Below, piece by piece: positions 1 to 8,244 of a stretch of 64,000 nt of DNA. The position numbers and the translations under genes were made by a program. The stretch lies in NCBI RefSeq assembly GCF_002890895.1, contig NZ_POUL01000007.1, positions 141,859-205,858 on the forward strand, in the 5' to 3' direction. The first letter of the stretch is position 1, and each line of letters starts with the position of its first letter. A model generated the notes under the pieces. That model worked only from the letters and a program-made list of their open reading frames with translations, searched no databases and was not told the origin of the DNA. Origin of the DNA: Stutzerimonas stutzeri. Lineage in GTDB: Bacteria; Pseudomonadota; Gammaproteobacteria; Pseudomonadales; Pseudomonadaceae.

Positions 1-423
1 CAGCTGGGCCATGTCCTTGTCGCCAGTGGAGATGACCACGTCGCGCTTGAGCGCGGCACACTGTCGCGCCAGTGTTCCAATCACGTCGTCCGCCTCGACG
101 CCTTCAACGCACAGCAGTGGCATACCCAGCGCACGCACACTGGCATGCAGCGGCTCGACCTGGCCACGCAGGTCGTCGGGCATCGGTGGACGATGGGACT
201 TGTATTCAGCGAACAGCGTGTCTCGGAAGGTCGGGCCCTTGGCGTCGAAAACCACCGCGAAGGGGCTGTCCGGATACTGCCGACGCAACGACAACAGCAT
301 GTTCAGCACGCCCTTCACGGCGCCGGTGGGCTTGCCGGTAGAGGTGGTCAGCGGAGGCAGGGCGTGGAAGGCGCGGTAGAGGTAGGACGAACCGTCCACC
401 AGAACGAGGGGCGCTTGGCTCAT
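1..423 (-). CDS. polA: DNA polymerase I, N-terminal part (5'-3' exonuclease domain), cut by window edge
   Basis: The reverse-strand frame opens at ATG 423 ([19 protein letters not shown]) and stays open for 141 codons to base 1. It matches the start of the FEN-like 5' nuclease domain of Pol I: the early metal-binding Asp in [15 protein letters not shown], the [12 protein letters not shown] segment, the [11 protein letters not shown] acidic cluster and GDKDMAQL at the truncated end. Pol I fills gaps and removes RNA primers in replication and repair. The polymerase and proofreading domains lie outside the window. It is divergent from the DUF2782 gene across 76 bases, an arrangement I remember from other Pseudomonas genomes. 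The identity is secure; only the extent is unknown. Confidence 0.95.
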   Translation of the reverse strand, partial: MSQAPLVLVDGSSYLYRAFHALPPLTTSTGKPTGAVKGVLNMLLSLRRQYPDSPFAVVFDAKGPTFRDTLFAEYKSHRPPMPDDLRGQVEPLHASVRALGMPLLCVEGVEADDVIGTLARQCAALKRDVVISTGDKDMAQL

Positions 424-499
424 GAGCAGGATCAACCTTTTCGACGGGTCCGCAGCTAGAATGCACAGGACCACTTGACGACAAAGGGACAAGGTTATC

Positions 500-781
500 A
501 TGCGCACATTCAAACCTTTGCTGCTGGCCGGGCTGCTGGCAATGATGCCGCTGAGCGGTTTCGCCCAGGAATCGGTCGATGGCGAGCCTGACGTCACGAT
601 TCGCCAGGACGGCGACCGTACGGTCGAGGAGTATCGCGTCAACGGCTTCCTCTATGCGGTGAAGATCACGCCCAAGACCGGCAAGCCGTACTTCTTGGTC
701 CGTGCCGATGGCGACAGCAACTTCATCCGCGCCGACCGCCCGGACATGCTGATCCCGGCCTGGGAAATCTTCAGCTGGTAA
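500..781 (+). CDS. DUF2782 family small exported protein
   Basis: This 93-residue protein has a clear N-terminal signal peptide ([20 protein letters not shown], likely cleaved after GFA). A compact domain follows, rich in charged and aromatic residues ([20 protein letters not shown], then AWEIFSW at the end). It matches DUF2782, which is typically found between polA and thrB in Pseudomonas, as here. It is probably periplasmic. A purine-rich ribosome site (AAGGGACAAGG) precedes ATG 500. thrB begins 29 bases downstream on the same strand, so the two may be co-transcribed. The function is unknown and I infer none. Confidence 0.85.
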   Translation: MRTFKPLLLAGLLAMMPLSGFAQESVDGEPDVTIRQDGDRTVEEYRVNGFLYAVKITPKTGKPYFLVRADGDSNFIRADRPDMLIPAWEIFSW

Positions 782-810
782 CCCAGCCTAGACACTAACG
801 GAAGTCATTC

Positions 811-1761
811 ATGTCGGTTTTCACGCCCCTGCAACGCGAAGAACTCGAAGCCTTTCTGGCGCCTTACGGGCTGGGGCGCCTGCGTGACTTCGAGGGCATC
901 GCCGCCGGCAGCGAGAACAGCAACTTCTTCGTCAGCCTGGAGCGGGGCGAGTACGTTCTGACGCTGATCGAACGCGGCCCGAGCCAGGACCTGCCGTTCT
1001 TCATCGAACTGCTCGACGTGCTGCATCGCGCCGGTCTGCCGGTGCCCTATGCGCTGCGTACGGATCGCGGCGACGCCTTGCGTTCACTGGCCGAGAAGCC
1101 GGCGCTGCTGCAGCCCAGGCTGTCGGGCAAGCACATCACCGCACCCAATCCGCACCACTGCGCGGAGGTCGGCCGGCTGCTGGCGCGGCTGCATCTGGCC
1201 ACCCGCGAGCAGATACTGGAACGCCGCAGCGACCGCGGCCTGGACTGGATGCAGCAGGAAGGCCCGAGCCTGGCACTGTCTCTCGGTGAGGATCAGCTGC
1301 CGCTGCTGCGCGACGGCCTGGCAGAAATCGCCGAGCTGAAGCCAAAGATTCTGGCCCTGCCGCGGGCCAACCTGCATGCCGACCTGTTTCGTGACAACGT
1401 GCTCTTCGATGGTAACCACCTGACCGGCGTGATCGACTTCTACAACGCCTGCTCGGGGCCGATGCTCTACGATCTTGCGATCGCCGTGAACGACTGGTGC
1501 TCGCACCCCAACGGCGAACTCGACGAGGAGCGCAGCCAGGCGCTGCTTGCCGCCTACTCCAGCCTGCGCCGCTTCACCCCGGCCGAGGCCGAACTGTGGC
1601 GACCGATGCTGCGCGTGGCCTGCGTGCGGTTCTGGCTGTCGCGCCTGATCGCCGCCCAGCGGTTCGCGGGGCAATCGGTTCTGATCAAGGATCCGGACGA
1701 ATTCGGTCGGCTGCTGCAAGTTCGCCAGCGATGCCACAGCGCCCTGCCGTTTGCCTTTTGA
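811..1761 (+). CDS. thrB: Homoserine kinase (aminoglycoside phosphotransferase-like ThrB)
   Basis: This cytosolic enzyme phosphorylates L-homoserine with ATP to O-phosphohomoserine, the step before threonine synthase. The 316-residue protein has the APH/choline-kinase fold found in pseudomonad ThrB, not the GHMP-kinase fold of E. coli ThrB. The catalytic loop is visible as NLHADLFRDNVLFDG (Brenner motif HxDxxxxN) and is followed by GVIDFYNACSGP, whose Asp binds metal. The length is normal for the family. It follows the DUF2782 gene closely on the same strand. Other APH-type kinases are conceivable, but the polA-DUF2782-thrB context supports ThrB. Confidence 0.92.
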   Translation: MSVFTPLQREELEAFLAPYGLGRLRDFEGIAAGSENSNFFVSLERGEYVLTLIERGPSQDLPFFIELLDVLHRAGLPVPYALRTDRGDALRSLAEKPALLQPRLSGKHITAPNPHHCAEVGRLLARLHLATREQILERRSDRGLDWMQQEGPSLALSLGEDQLPLLRDGLAEIAELKPKILALPRANLHADLFRDNVLFDGNHLTGVIDFYNACSGPMLYDLAIAVNDWCSHPNGELDEERSQALLAAYSSLRRFTPAEAELWRPMLRVACVRFWLSRLIAAQRFAGQSVLIKDPDEFGRLLQVRQRCHSALPFAF

Positions 1762-2172
1762 CGCCCGCTGCAACCTGAAGGCCGCGGCGGTGCCCGTGGC
1801 GGAAAAACCATTTGCTCCGTGTGCAATCAAACAGCCATGCTCGCTGTCAAAACGCCTGACACCTACGACCGTACGGGATGTACGCATGAGCAGAGCCACG
1901 CCCCAGGAGCGGCTTTCAGGAACGTTTTCACCGTTTGAACGTCAAGTACTGCCCGTCCATCCGCACCGTTGCGCCTGCATTGATAGCGTCAGCCCCAGCA
2001 AGCAGCGTACAACGACGGGTTTAGCCGCTGCGCCCGGTAGCATCCCTGCCCAGTCGCGCAATGCCCGTTCGGACGGCCCTTTCGATATGTCGCTGCCCCA
2101 GGCCGCGGCGCTCAACATCCTGATGCACCTGCCCGTCCCGGCCAGGCCGCATTGCTTTCAGGGAAAACAAGC
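1762..2172. other. 411-base intergenic stretch without a recognisable gene
   Basis: Between thrB and ppnN there is no convincing coding sequence. One open frame crosses the gap, but its translation is rich in Arg, Pro and Ser and resembles no family I know, and it has no good ribosome site. I see no riboswitch consensus or rho-independent terminator. The stretch presumably holds the ppnN promoter and 5' leader. Confidence 0.4.
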
Positions 2173-3546
2173 ATGACCTCACGCTATGTAATCAATGCCT
2201 CGGTTAGCCCGAAAGGTAGCCTGGAGACACTGTCCCAACGAGAAGTCCAGCAACTGAGCGAAGCCGGTTGTGGCAGCACTTACACGCTGTTCCGCCAGTG
2301 CGCCCTGGCGATCCTCAATACCGGCACGCGCATCGATAACGCCAAGACCATCCTCGAGGCCTACGACGACTTCGAAGTTCGCATTCATCAGCAGGATCGC
2401 GGCGTACGCCTGGAATTGCTCAACGCACCGGCCGATGCCTTCGTCGACGGCGAGATGATCGCCAGCACCCGCGAAATGCTCTTCAGCGCGCTGCGCGACA
2501 TCGTCTATACCGAAAGCGAGCTGGGCAGCCCGCGCATCGACCTGACCAGTTCCCAGGGCATCACCGATTACGTCTTCCACCTGTTGCGCAACGCCCGCAC
2601 CCTGCGTCCTGGCGTCGAGCCCAACATGGTGGTGTGCTGGGGCGGGCACTCGATCAGCACCGAGGAATACAAGTACAGCAAGCGTGTCGGCCACGAGCTG
2701 GGCCTGCGCAACCTGAACATCTGCACCGGCTGCGGCCCTGGCGTGATGAAGGGCCCGATGAAGGGCGCAACCATCGCCCATGCCAAGCAGCGCATCGTCG
2801 GCGGCCGGTATCTGGGCCTGACCGAGCCGGGCATCATCGCCGCCGAGGCACCGAACCCGATCGTCAACGAGCTGGTGATCCTGCCGGATATCGAAAAGCG
2901 CCTGGAAGCCTTCGTCCGTGTCGGCCACGGCATCATCATTTTCCCCGGCGGGGTCGGTACGGCAGAGGAATTCCTCTACCTGCTGGGCATCCTGCTGCAC
3001 CCGGACAACCGCGACGTGCCGTTCCCGGTCATTCTCACCGGCCCCGAAAGCGCTGCGCCCTATCTTGAGCAGATTCGCGAATTCGTCGGTGCAACGCTCG
3101 GGGAGAAAGCCCAGGGGCTGTACCAGATCATCATCGACAACCCAACCGAGGTGGCCCGGCAGATGTCCGAGGGGCTGAAAGCCGTCAAACAGTTCCGTCG
3201 TGAGCGCAACGATGCCTTCCATTTCAACTGGCTGCTGAAGATCGAGGATGGCTTCCAGCACCCCTTCGATCCGACCCACGAGAACATGGCCAGCCTGCAG
3301 CTGACGCGCGACGTGCCGCCCCACCTGCTGGCAGCGAACCTGCGCCGAGCGTTCTCCGGGATCGTGGCGGGCAACGTCAAGGACAAGGGCATTCGCCGTA
3401 TCGAGCAGTTCGGCCGCTACGAGATACACGGCGACCAGTCGATCATGAAGCCGCTGGACGCCCTGTTGCAGGCGTTCGTCGAACAGCATCGGATGAAACT
3501 GCCCGGCGGCCGGCCGTACGAGCCCTGCTACCGCGTCGTAACCTGA
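2173..3546 (+). CDS. ppnN: Pyrimidine/purine 5'-nucleotide nucleosidase PpnN (LOG family)
   Basis: PpnN hydrolyses nucleoside 5'-monophosphates to free base and ribose 5-phosphate; the E. coli enzyme (YgdH) is controlled by (p)ppGpp. The 457-residue protein has the three-part E. coli layout: an N-terminal DUF4478-like region (VSPKGSLETLSQREVQ), a central LOG Rossmann domain with the hallmark PGGVGTAEE and the CTGCGPGVMKGPMKGA loop, and a C-terminal DUF3412-like region ending PYEPCYRVVT. I start it at ATG 2173 (MTSRYVINASVSP), which matches the family N-terminus. An in-frame TTG seven codons upstream adds residues without a better ribosome site. It is convergent with nrdJb. Confidence 0.93.
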   Translation: MTSRYVINASVSPKGSLETLSQREVQQLSEAGCGSTYTLFRQCALAILNTGTRIDNAKTILEAYDDFEVRIHQQDRGVRLELLNAPADAFVDGEMIASTREMLFSALRDIVYTESELGSPRIDLTSSQGITDYVFHLLRNARTLRPGVEPNMVVCWGGHSISTEEYKYSKRVGHELGLRNLNICTGCGPGVMKGPMKGATIAHAKQRIVGGRYLGLTEPGIIAAEAPNPIVNELVILPDIEKRLEAFVRVGHGIIIFPGGVGTAEEFLYLLGILLHPDNRDVPFPVILTGPESAAPYLEQIREFVGATLGEKAQGLYQIIIDNPTEVARQMSEGLKAVKQFRRERNDAFHFNWLLKIEDGFQHPFDPTHENMASLQLTRDVPPHLLAANLRRAFSGIVAGNVKDKGIRRIEQFGRYEIHGDQSIMKPLDALLQAFVEQHRMKLPGGRPYEPCYRVVT

Positions 3547-3552
3547 TGAGAT

Positions 3553-3593
3553 GGATTGAGCCGATGGGCGCGCCCCGCCTGCCGGCTCGATCC
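3553..3593. terminator. Hairpin between convergent ppnN and nrdJb (possible terminator)
   Basis: GGATTGAGCCG (3553-3563) pairs with CGGCTCGATCC (3583-3593), an 11-bp stem with one G-T position and a GC-rich loop, between two converging genes. It has no T-tract on either strand, so it is not a classical intrinsic terminator. It may act as a bidirectional 3'-end stabiliser. Confidence 0.35.
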
Positions 3594-3600
3594 TAGCGGC

Positions 3601-4296
3601 TTAGCCGCACTTTGAATTGCCGCAATTCAGGCAGGTGGCGCAGCCATCCATCTGCACCACCGCCTGGGTGTTGCACTTGCTGCACAGCTGCGCGCCGGCT
3701 GGAAATCCTTCGCCCGGCTCCACCGTGACCGCACCCTGGCTGGCCTCGTAAGCGGCGCGCTTTTCCGCCAGATACTTGAGCTGGGTTTCGTCCAGCGCAT
3801 GCCCTTCGAGCATGCCGATATGGATCAGGTGGCGCTCCAGCACCCCGCCGATCTCCGCCACGATGGACGGCATATAGACGCCGCCCTTCTTCAGGTAGCC
3901 GCCACGCGGATCGAACACCGCTTTCAGCTCCTCGACGAGAAAGGTGCAGTCACCACCCTTGCGGAACACTGCGGACATGATTCGGGTGAGCGCGACGATC
4001 CACTGGAAGTGGTCCATGTTTTTCGAATTGATGAAAATCTCGAACGGCCGGCGCTGCTCATGGGGCGTGCCGGCATTGAGCACGACGTCGTTGACGGTGA
4101 CGTAGAGCGCATGTTCGAACAGCGGTGACTTGATCTTGTAGGTCATGCCGACCAGGGTTTCCGGGCGCTGCAGGCTCTCATCCATCTCCACCACGTTGGC
4201 CTTGGCGGTGGGTTGGTCAGCGGTGACGGCAGGCCGCTCGAGGGTCTCGTCGACGACCTTGAAGCCCTTGATGCGCTGAGTGATCTTTACGGTCAT
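3601..4296 (-). CDS. nrdJb: B12-dependent (class II) ribonucleotide reductase, small C-terminal subunit NrdJb
   Basis: This 231-residue protein corresponds to the C-terminal TSCPD part of long class II reductases, here encoded as a separate polypeptide. It ends in a Cys-rich tail (CSKCNTQAVVQ, then CATCLNCGNSKCG), the probable redox-active or zinc-binding cysteines that would re-reduce the catalytic site of NrdJa. Its start (ATG 4296, preceded by a GGAG) is 50 bases after the nrdJa stop, so the two are one transcription unit. The split is a known feature of Pseudomonas class II RNR, where both chains are needed. It probably functions only with NrdJa. Confidence 0.92.
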   Translation of the reverse strand: MTVKITQRIKGFKVVDETLERPAVTADQPTAKANVVEMDESLQRPETLVGMTYKIKSPLFEHALYVTVNDVVLNAGTPHEQRRPFEIFINSKNMDHFQWIVALTRIMSAVFRKGGDCTFLVEELKAVFDPRGGYLKKGGVYMPSIVAEIGGVLERHLIHIGMLEGHALDETQLKYLAEKRAAYEASQGAVTVEPGEGFPAGAQLCSKCNTQAVVQMDGCATCLNCGNSKCG

Positions 4297-4346
4297 TGCG
4301 GGTTCTCCATCCGGACGACAGGTGCCGCCCGGCTATCAGTCGGGGC

Positions 4347-6497
4347 TCAATATTTGCCGTAGTAGCCTTCTTTGAGGGCGTCGAACAGGTTGGCGGCGGA
4401 ATTGACTTCCCCGTCATATTCGACCTCTTCGTTGCCTTTCAGCTCGACCACGCTGCCGTCTTCGAGAATGAAGCGGTACAGGGTTTTTTCCAGATCGGCC
4501 TCCTTGACCAGCACGCCCTGGAACGCCGCCGGATTGAAGCGGAAGGTGGTGCAGCCCTTGAGGCCCTGGCGCCAGGCGTAGCGGTAGATGTCCTTGAAGG
4601 CCTCGAACGGATAGTCGGTGGGTACGTTGGCGGTCTTGGATATCGACGAGTCGACCCACTTTTGCGCCGCGGCCTGGATGTCCACGTGCTGCGTCGGGGT
4701 GACGTCGTCGGCGGTGATGAAATACTCCGGCAGCTGCTCGCCCGGCTCGGTCGAGCCGGGTTTAGCGCGCGAATTGATCAACGTGCGATAGGCCAGCAGT
4801 TCGTAGCTGAACACCTCGATCTTTTCCTTGGCCTTGCGCCCAGCGCGGATCAGGTTGCGCGAGTAATGATGCGCGAAGCTCGGCTCGATACCGTTTGAGG
4901 CGTTGTTGGCCAGACTCAGGCTGATGGTGCCGGTGGGCGCGATGGAGCTGTGGTGGGTGAAGCGCGCGCCCTGCTCGGCCAGTGCCTCGATCAGCTCCGG
5001 CGCGTATTCGGCGAGCTTCTGCATGTAACGGGAGTATTTGGCGTGCAGCACGCGCCCCGGCACCTGGTCGCCGATCTGGTAACCGTCCTTGGCCATTTCC
5101 GGGCGCTTGCGCAGCATTTCAGCGGTCACTTCAAAAGTTTCCGCGAGCAGCGGCGCCGGCCCCTTTTCCTTGGACAGATCCAACGCCACTTCCCAGCCAA
5201 CCAGCGCCATCTCCCGCGCAACCTCTTCGGTGAACACGCAGGCTTCGGCGCTGCCATAGCGCAGCTTGAGCAAGGTCAGTGCCGAGCCGAGCCCGAGGAA
5301 ACCCATGCCGTGGCGGCGCTTGCTCTCGATTTCGTGACGCTGCTGCGCCAGCGGCAGACCGTTGATCTCCACCACGTTGTCCAGCATGCGGGTGAACACG
5401 CGTACCACTTCACGGTATTTGTCCCAGTCGAAGCGCGCGTCGGCGCCGAAAGGGTCGATGACGAAATGGGTGAGGTTGATCGAGCCCAGCAGGCAGGAGC
5501 CATAGGGCGGCAGCGGTTGCTCGCCGCAGGGATTGGTCGCGCGAATCGCTTCGCACCACCAGTTGTTGTTCAGCTGGTTGACCCGGTCGATAAGAATGAA
5601 GCCCGGCTCGGCGTAATCGTAGGTGGAGACCATGATCATGTCCCACAGATGTTGCGCCTTGACCCGCCCGTAGATCTTGCAGGCCACCAGTCCGTCGTCG
5701 CGCACGATGTAGCCGTCATGGCTCGGCCATTCGCGCCACAGCACCTGTTCGGCGTCGGCCAGATCCAGTTCGGCTTCTTCCTTCAGGTGCAGCGGAAAGA
5801 TCAACGGCCAATCCGCGTCGGCTTCTACCGCCTGCATGAATTCGTCGGTGATCAGCAAGCTGAGGTTGAATTGCCGCAGGCGGCCGTCTTCGCGTTTGGC
5901 GCGGATGAATTCGCGCACGTCCGGATGACCGACATCAAAGGTGCCCATTTGCGCACCCCGGCGCCCGCCGGCAGAGCTGACGGTAAAGCACATCTTGTCG
6001 AAGATATCCATGAACGACAGCGGGCCGCTGGTATGCGCGCCAGCGCCGGACACAAAGGAGCCGCGCGGGCGCAAGGTGCTGAATTCGTAACCGATGCCGC
6101 AGCCGGCCTTGAGCGTCAGGCCTGCTTCATGGACCTTGCCGAGAATGTCGTCCATGGAGTCGGCAATGGTGCCGGAAACGGTGCAGTTGATCGTCGAGGT
6201 GGCCGGTTTGTAGTCCTGCGCGCCAGCGTTGGAGATGATCCGCCCGGCGGGGATGGCGCCATTGCGCAGCGCCCAGAGAAATTGCTGATACCAGAGCTCG
6301 CGGGTTTCCGCATGTTCGACATCAGCGAGTGCCCGCGCGACCCGCTGCCAGGTGTCATCCACGCTATCGTCGACGGCGCTGCCATCTTTGCGGGTTAGCC
6401 GATATTTCTGCGCCCAGATGTCTTCGGATGCCACCTGTAGGGCTATTTCAGGGGTGGTTTTCGTCTCTGCCGCGATGGGCCCGTCCGTCTTCGCCAT
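4347..6497 (-). CDS. nrdJa: Adenosylcobalamin-dependent ribonucleotide reductase, large subunit NrdJa
   Basis: NrdJa makes deoxyribonucleotides using a cobalamin-derived radical, with or without oxygen. The 716-residue chain shows the reductase barrel hallmarks: the substrate/redox Cys in TSTINCTVSGTIADSMDD, the glycine-rich KAGCGIGYEFSTLRPRGSF, the NPCGEQPLPPYGSCLLGSIN segment (NxCxE active-site motif) and PTGTISLSLANNASNGIEPS. I start it at ATG 6497 (MAKTDGPIAAETK); an upstream in-frame ATG at 6539 adds 14 residues unlike the family. nrdJb follows 50 bases downstream. I looked for a cobalamin riboswitch upstream and saw none. The 152 bases between it and znuA hold no other gene. Confidence 0.95.
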   Translation of the reverse strand: MAKTDGPIAAETKTTPEIALQVASEDIWAQKYRLTRKDGSAVDDSVDDTWQRVARALADVEHAETRELWYQQFLWALRNGAIPAGRIISNAGAQDYKPATSTINCTVSGTIADSMDDILGKVHEAGLTLKAGCGIGYEFSTLRPRGSFVSGAGAHTSGPLSFMDIFDKMCFTVSSAGGRRGAQMGTFDVGHPDVREFIRAKREDGRLRQFNLSLLITDEFMQAVEADADWPLIFPLHLKEEAELDLADAEQVLWREWPSHDGYIVRDDGLVACKIYGRVKAQHLWDMIMVSTYDYAEPGFILIDRVNQLNNNWWCEAIRATNPCGEQPLPPYGSCLLGSINLTHFVIDPFGADARFDWDKYREVVRVFTRMLDNVVEINGLPLAQQRHEIESKRRHGMGFLGLGSALTLLKLRYGSAEACVFTEEVAREMALVGWEVALDLSKEKGPAPLLAETFEVTAEMLRKRPEMAKDGYQIGDQVPGRVLHAKYSRYMQKLAEYAPELIEALAEQGARFTHHSSIAPTGTISLSLANNASNGIEPSFAHHYSRNLIRAGRKAKEKIEVFSYELLAYRTLINSRAKPGSTEPGEQLPEYFITADDVTPTQHVDIQAAAQKWVDSSISKTANVPTDYPFEAFKDIYRYAWRQGLKGCTTFRFNPAAFQGVLVKEADLEKTLYRFILEDGSVVELKGNEEVEYDGEVNSAANLFDALKEGYYGKY

Positions 6498-6649
6498 GCG
6501 CTGCGCATCCTCGTGTCGATGGAGTGGAAACCAAAGCACGAAGCATAGCCACGGGCGCCAGAAGCACTATGACGCGCATCAAGTCGGCCGACGGACGACC
6601 CGCAAAGGCGCCCGCCGGCGCGAGGCCTTTGGACGCTGCGAGCTGAGGG

Positions 6650-7726
6650 TCAGAGCGATTCCAGACATTCCGCCAGCGAGCTGCCGAGATCCTCGATCAA
6701 CTGCTCGTAGCCGCCCGCTGAGGCGTCGATGCCATAACCCAGCGCGTCCAGCTCGGTGACCGTCACTGGCAATCCACGGATCAGGCTATCCGCCAGGCGC
6801 GGACGAACCGGAGGCTCGTAGAACACGCAGCTCGGACCGGCCTGCTCCAAGCGCTCACGCATGGCAGCCACATGCCGCGCGCCTGGCTGGGCTTCGCCGC
6901 CGGCACTGAATACGCCAGCGTGTTTGAGCCCATAAGCGGCTTCGAAATAATCGAAGGCCTCGTGAAAGACGAAGAACGGCTTGCTTCGGGTTTCGCTCAG
7001 GCGCTGGCTGAGCCGCTTATCGAGCGCATCCAGCCGCTGCTTGAATGCGGACAGGTTGGCTCGGTAGCGCTCGGCGTTGGCCGGATCAGCCTCTGCCATG
7101 TCCTGCGCCATGCCTTCGGCGATGGTTACCGCGTTGGCAGGCAACAACCAGAGGTGCGCGTCCAGGCTGCCGGGACGATGGGCGTGGTCGTGTTCGTCGT
7201 GGTCAGCGGCCTGAGCGTGAGTGGCTTCATGAGCGTGGTCGTCATGCTCATCATGGGCCTGTTCTGAATGCTCGGCGTGCTCATCGTCGTGCGCATCATG
7301 TGCATGCTCGTCGTGGGCATCGTGATCATGGTCGTGCTCGCTGGCTGCCTCGCCGAAATGGCGCAGGGTCAGTCCGGGCAGCGACTGTATCGCCACGCTC
7401 GGCCGCTTGCGGCCCTCCAGCACCGGCGCGAGAAAGCCCTCCATGTCCGGGCCGATCCAGTAGAACAGGTCGGCGCTGCGAAGCTGCCGTACGTCGGACG
7501 GGCGCATAGCGTAATGGTGAGGCGAGGCACCCGGCGGCAGCAGAACGGCGGGCTTGCCAACGCCGTCCTGAACGGCAGCAGCGATCAGCTGCAGCGGCTT
7601 GATGCTGGTCAGCACCTCGATTTCAGCATGGGCCTGGGCGCTGCTGAAAAGACTGGCGGTCACTAGAAGCGGTATCGAAAAAAGACGAAACACGGGCAAC
7701 ACTCGATTGAACTGAATGGGTAACAT
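6650..7726 (-). CDS. znuA: Zinc ABC transporter, periplasmic zinc-binding protein ZnuA
   Basis: ZnuA captures zinc in the periplasm and delivers it to ZnuB/ZnuC. The roughly 358-residue protein has a signal peptide ending near AQAHA. Conserved histidines lie in GASPHHYAMRPSD and LDAHLWLLPAN, and a long loop at about residues 131-183 is made almost entirely of His, Asp, Glu and Ala. That loop is the family's zinc-sensing insertion and is unusually long here. The start is uncertain: ATG 7726 lies inside the presumed Zur operator, so a downstream in-frame GTG at 7693 (VFRLFSIPLLV) may be the true start. The gene is divergent from zur-znuC-znuB. Confidence 0.93.
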   Translation of the reverse strand: MLPIQFNRVLPVFRLFSIPLLVTASLFSSAQAHAEIEVLTSIKPLQLIAAAVQDGVGKPAVLLPPGASPHHYAMRPSDVRQLRSADLFYWIGPDMEGFLAPVLEGRKRPSVAIQSLPGLTLRHFGEAASEHDHDHDAHDEHAHDAHDDEHAEHSEQAHDEHDDHAHEATHAQAADHDEHDHAHRPGSLDAHLWLLPANAVTIAEGMAQDMAEADPANAERYRANLSAFKQRLDALDKRLSQRLSETRSKPFFVFHEAFDYFEAAYGLKHAGVFSAGGEAQPGARHVAAMRERLEQAGPSCVFYEPPVRPRLADSLIRGLPVTVTELDALGYGIDASAGGYEQLIEDLGSSLAECLESL

Positions 7727-7732
7727 AATAAC
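7720..7732. promoter_or_regulatory. Candidate Zur box and overlapping divergent -10 elements (znuA / zur-znuCB)
   Basis: GTAACATAATAAC (reverse GTTATTATGTTAC) agrees at 9 of 12 defined positions with the gammaproteobacterial Zur box GTTATAnTATAAC. It sits in the only gap between znuA and zur. CATAAT read rightward and TATTAT read leftward within it resemble -10 elements, so one operator could shut both promoters. This comes from consensus comparison by eye. Confidence 0.55.
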
Positions 7733-7758
7733 GTCTCTCAGCCACATCGTCTTCGCTC

Positions 7759-8244
7759 ATGCCCAAGTCTCCGCTGGCCTGCACGCCCCACGATCACCAC
7801 CACTGCGTCAGCCATGCACTGGCCGAAGCCGACCTCCTGTGCGAGCGCTCGGGCGTGCGCCTGACTGCTCTGCGCAAGCGCGTGCTGGAGCTGGTGTGGC
7901 AAAGCCACAAGCCGCTCGGCGCCTACGACATCCTTGCCGAGCTGACGGCGCAGGACGGCCGCCGCGCCGCGCCGCCCACGGTATACCGCGCGCTGGATTT
8001 TCTGCTCGAAAACGGGCTGGTGCACCGCATCGCTTCGCTCAACGCGTTCATCGGCTGCAATCACCCCGAACACCCGCACCAGGGCCAGTTTCTGATCTGC
8101 CGCAACTGCCACACCGCCATTGAGCTCGAACAAGCTGCCATCAGCGAGGCCATCGACCAGGCCGCGCGCAGCGTCGGCTTCCAGGTCGAAGGCCAGACGG
8201 TCGAAGTGGTCGGCCTCTGCGCATCCTGCAGGAACGCGGCATGA
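7759..8244 (+). CDS. zur: Zinc uptake regulator Zur (Fur family)
   Basis: Zur represses zinc uptake genes when zinc is bound. The 161-residue protein has a Fur-type winged helix ([20 protein letters not shown], then the recognition helix around [19 protein letters not shown]). A dimerisation domain follows with the metal sites HPEHPHQ and two CxxC pairs, CRNC and CASC, that form the structural zinc site. The His-rich N-terminus ([11 protein letters not shown]) is typical of Zur. Its stop overlaps the znuC start by four bases, so zur, znuC and znuB form one operon and Zur probably controls its own transcription through the box at 7720-7732. Confidence 0.93.
   Translation: MPKSPLACTPHDHHHCVSHALAEADLLCERSGVRLTALRKRVLELVWQSHKPLGAYDILAELTAQDGRRAAPPTVYRALDFLLENGLVHRIASLNAFIGCNHPEHPHQGQFLICRNCHTAIELEQAAISEAIDQAARSVGFQVEGQTVEVVGLCASCRNAA

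Noticed and set aside
1751..2176. 141-codon open frame between thrB and ppnN
   Set aside because: It overlaps both neighbours at its ends, has low-complexity Arg/Pro/Ser composition and no ribosome site.
4950..6398. Long plus-strand open frame (482 codons) inside nrdJa
   Set aside because: It is antisense to a clear ribonucleotide reductase; such frames are common in high-GC codon usage, and its translation resembles no family.
6498..6649. Cobalamin riboswitch before nrdJa
   Set aside because: No B12-box or matching stem pattern could be found by eye in the 152-base gap.
7180..7340. Apparent minisatellite in znuA
   Set aside because: The CAT/GAT-rich repetition is the coding sequence of ZnuA's His/Asp-rich loop, stays in frame and is explained by protein function.
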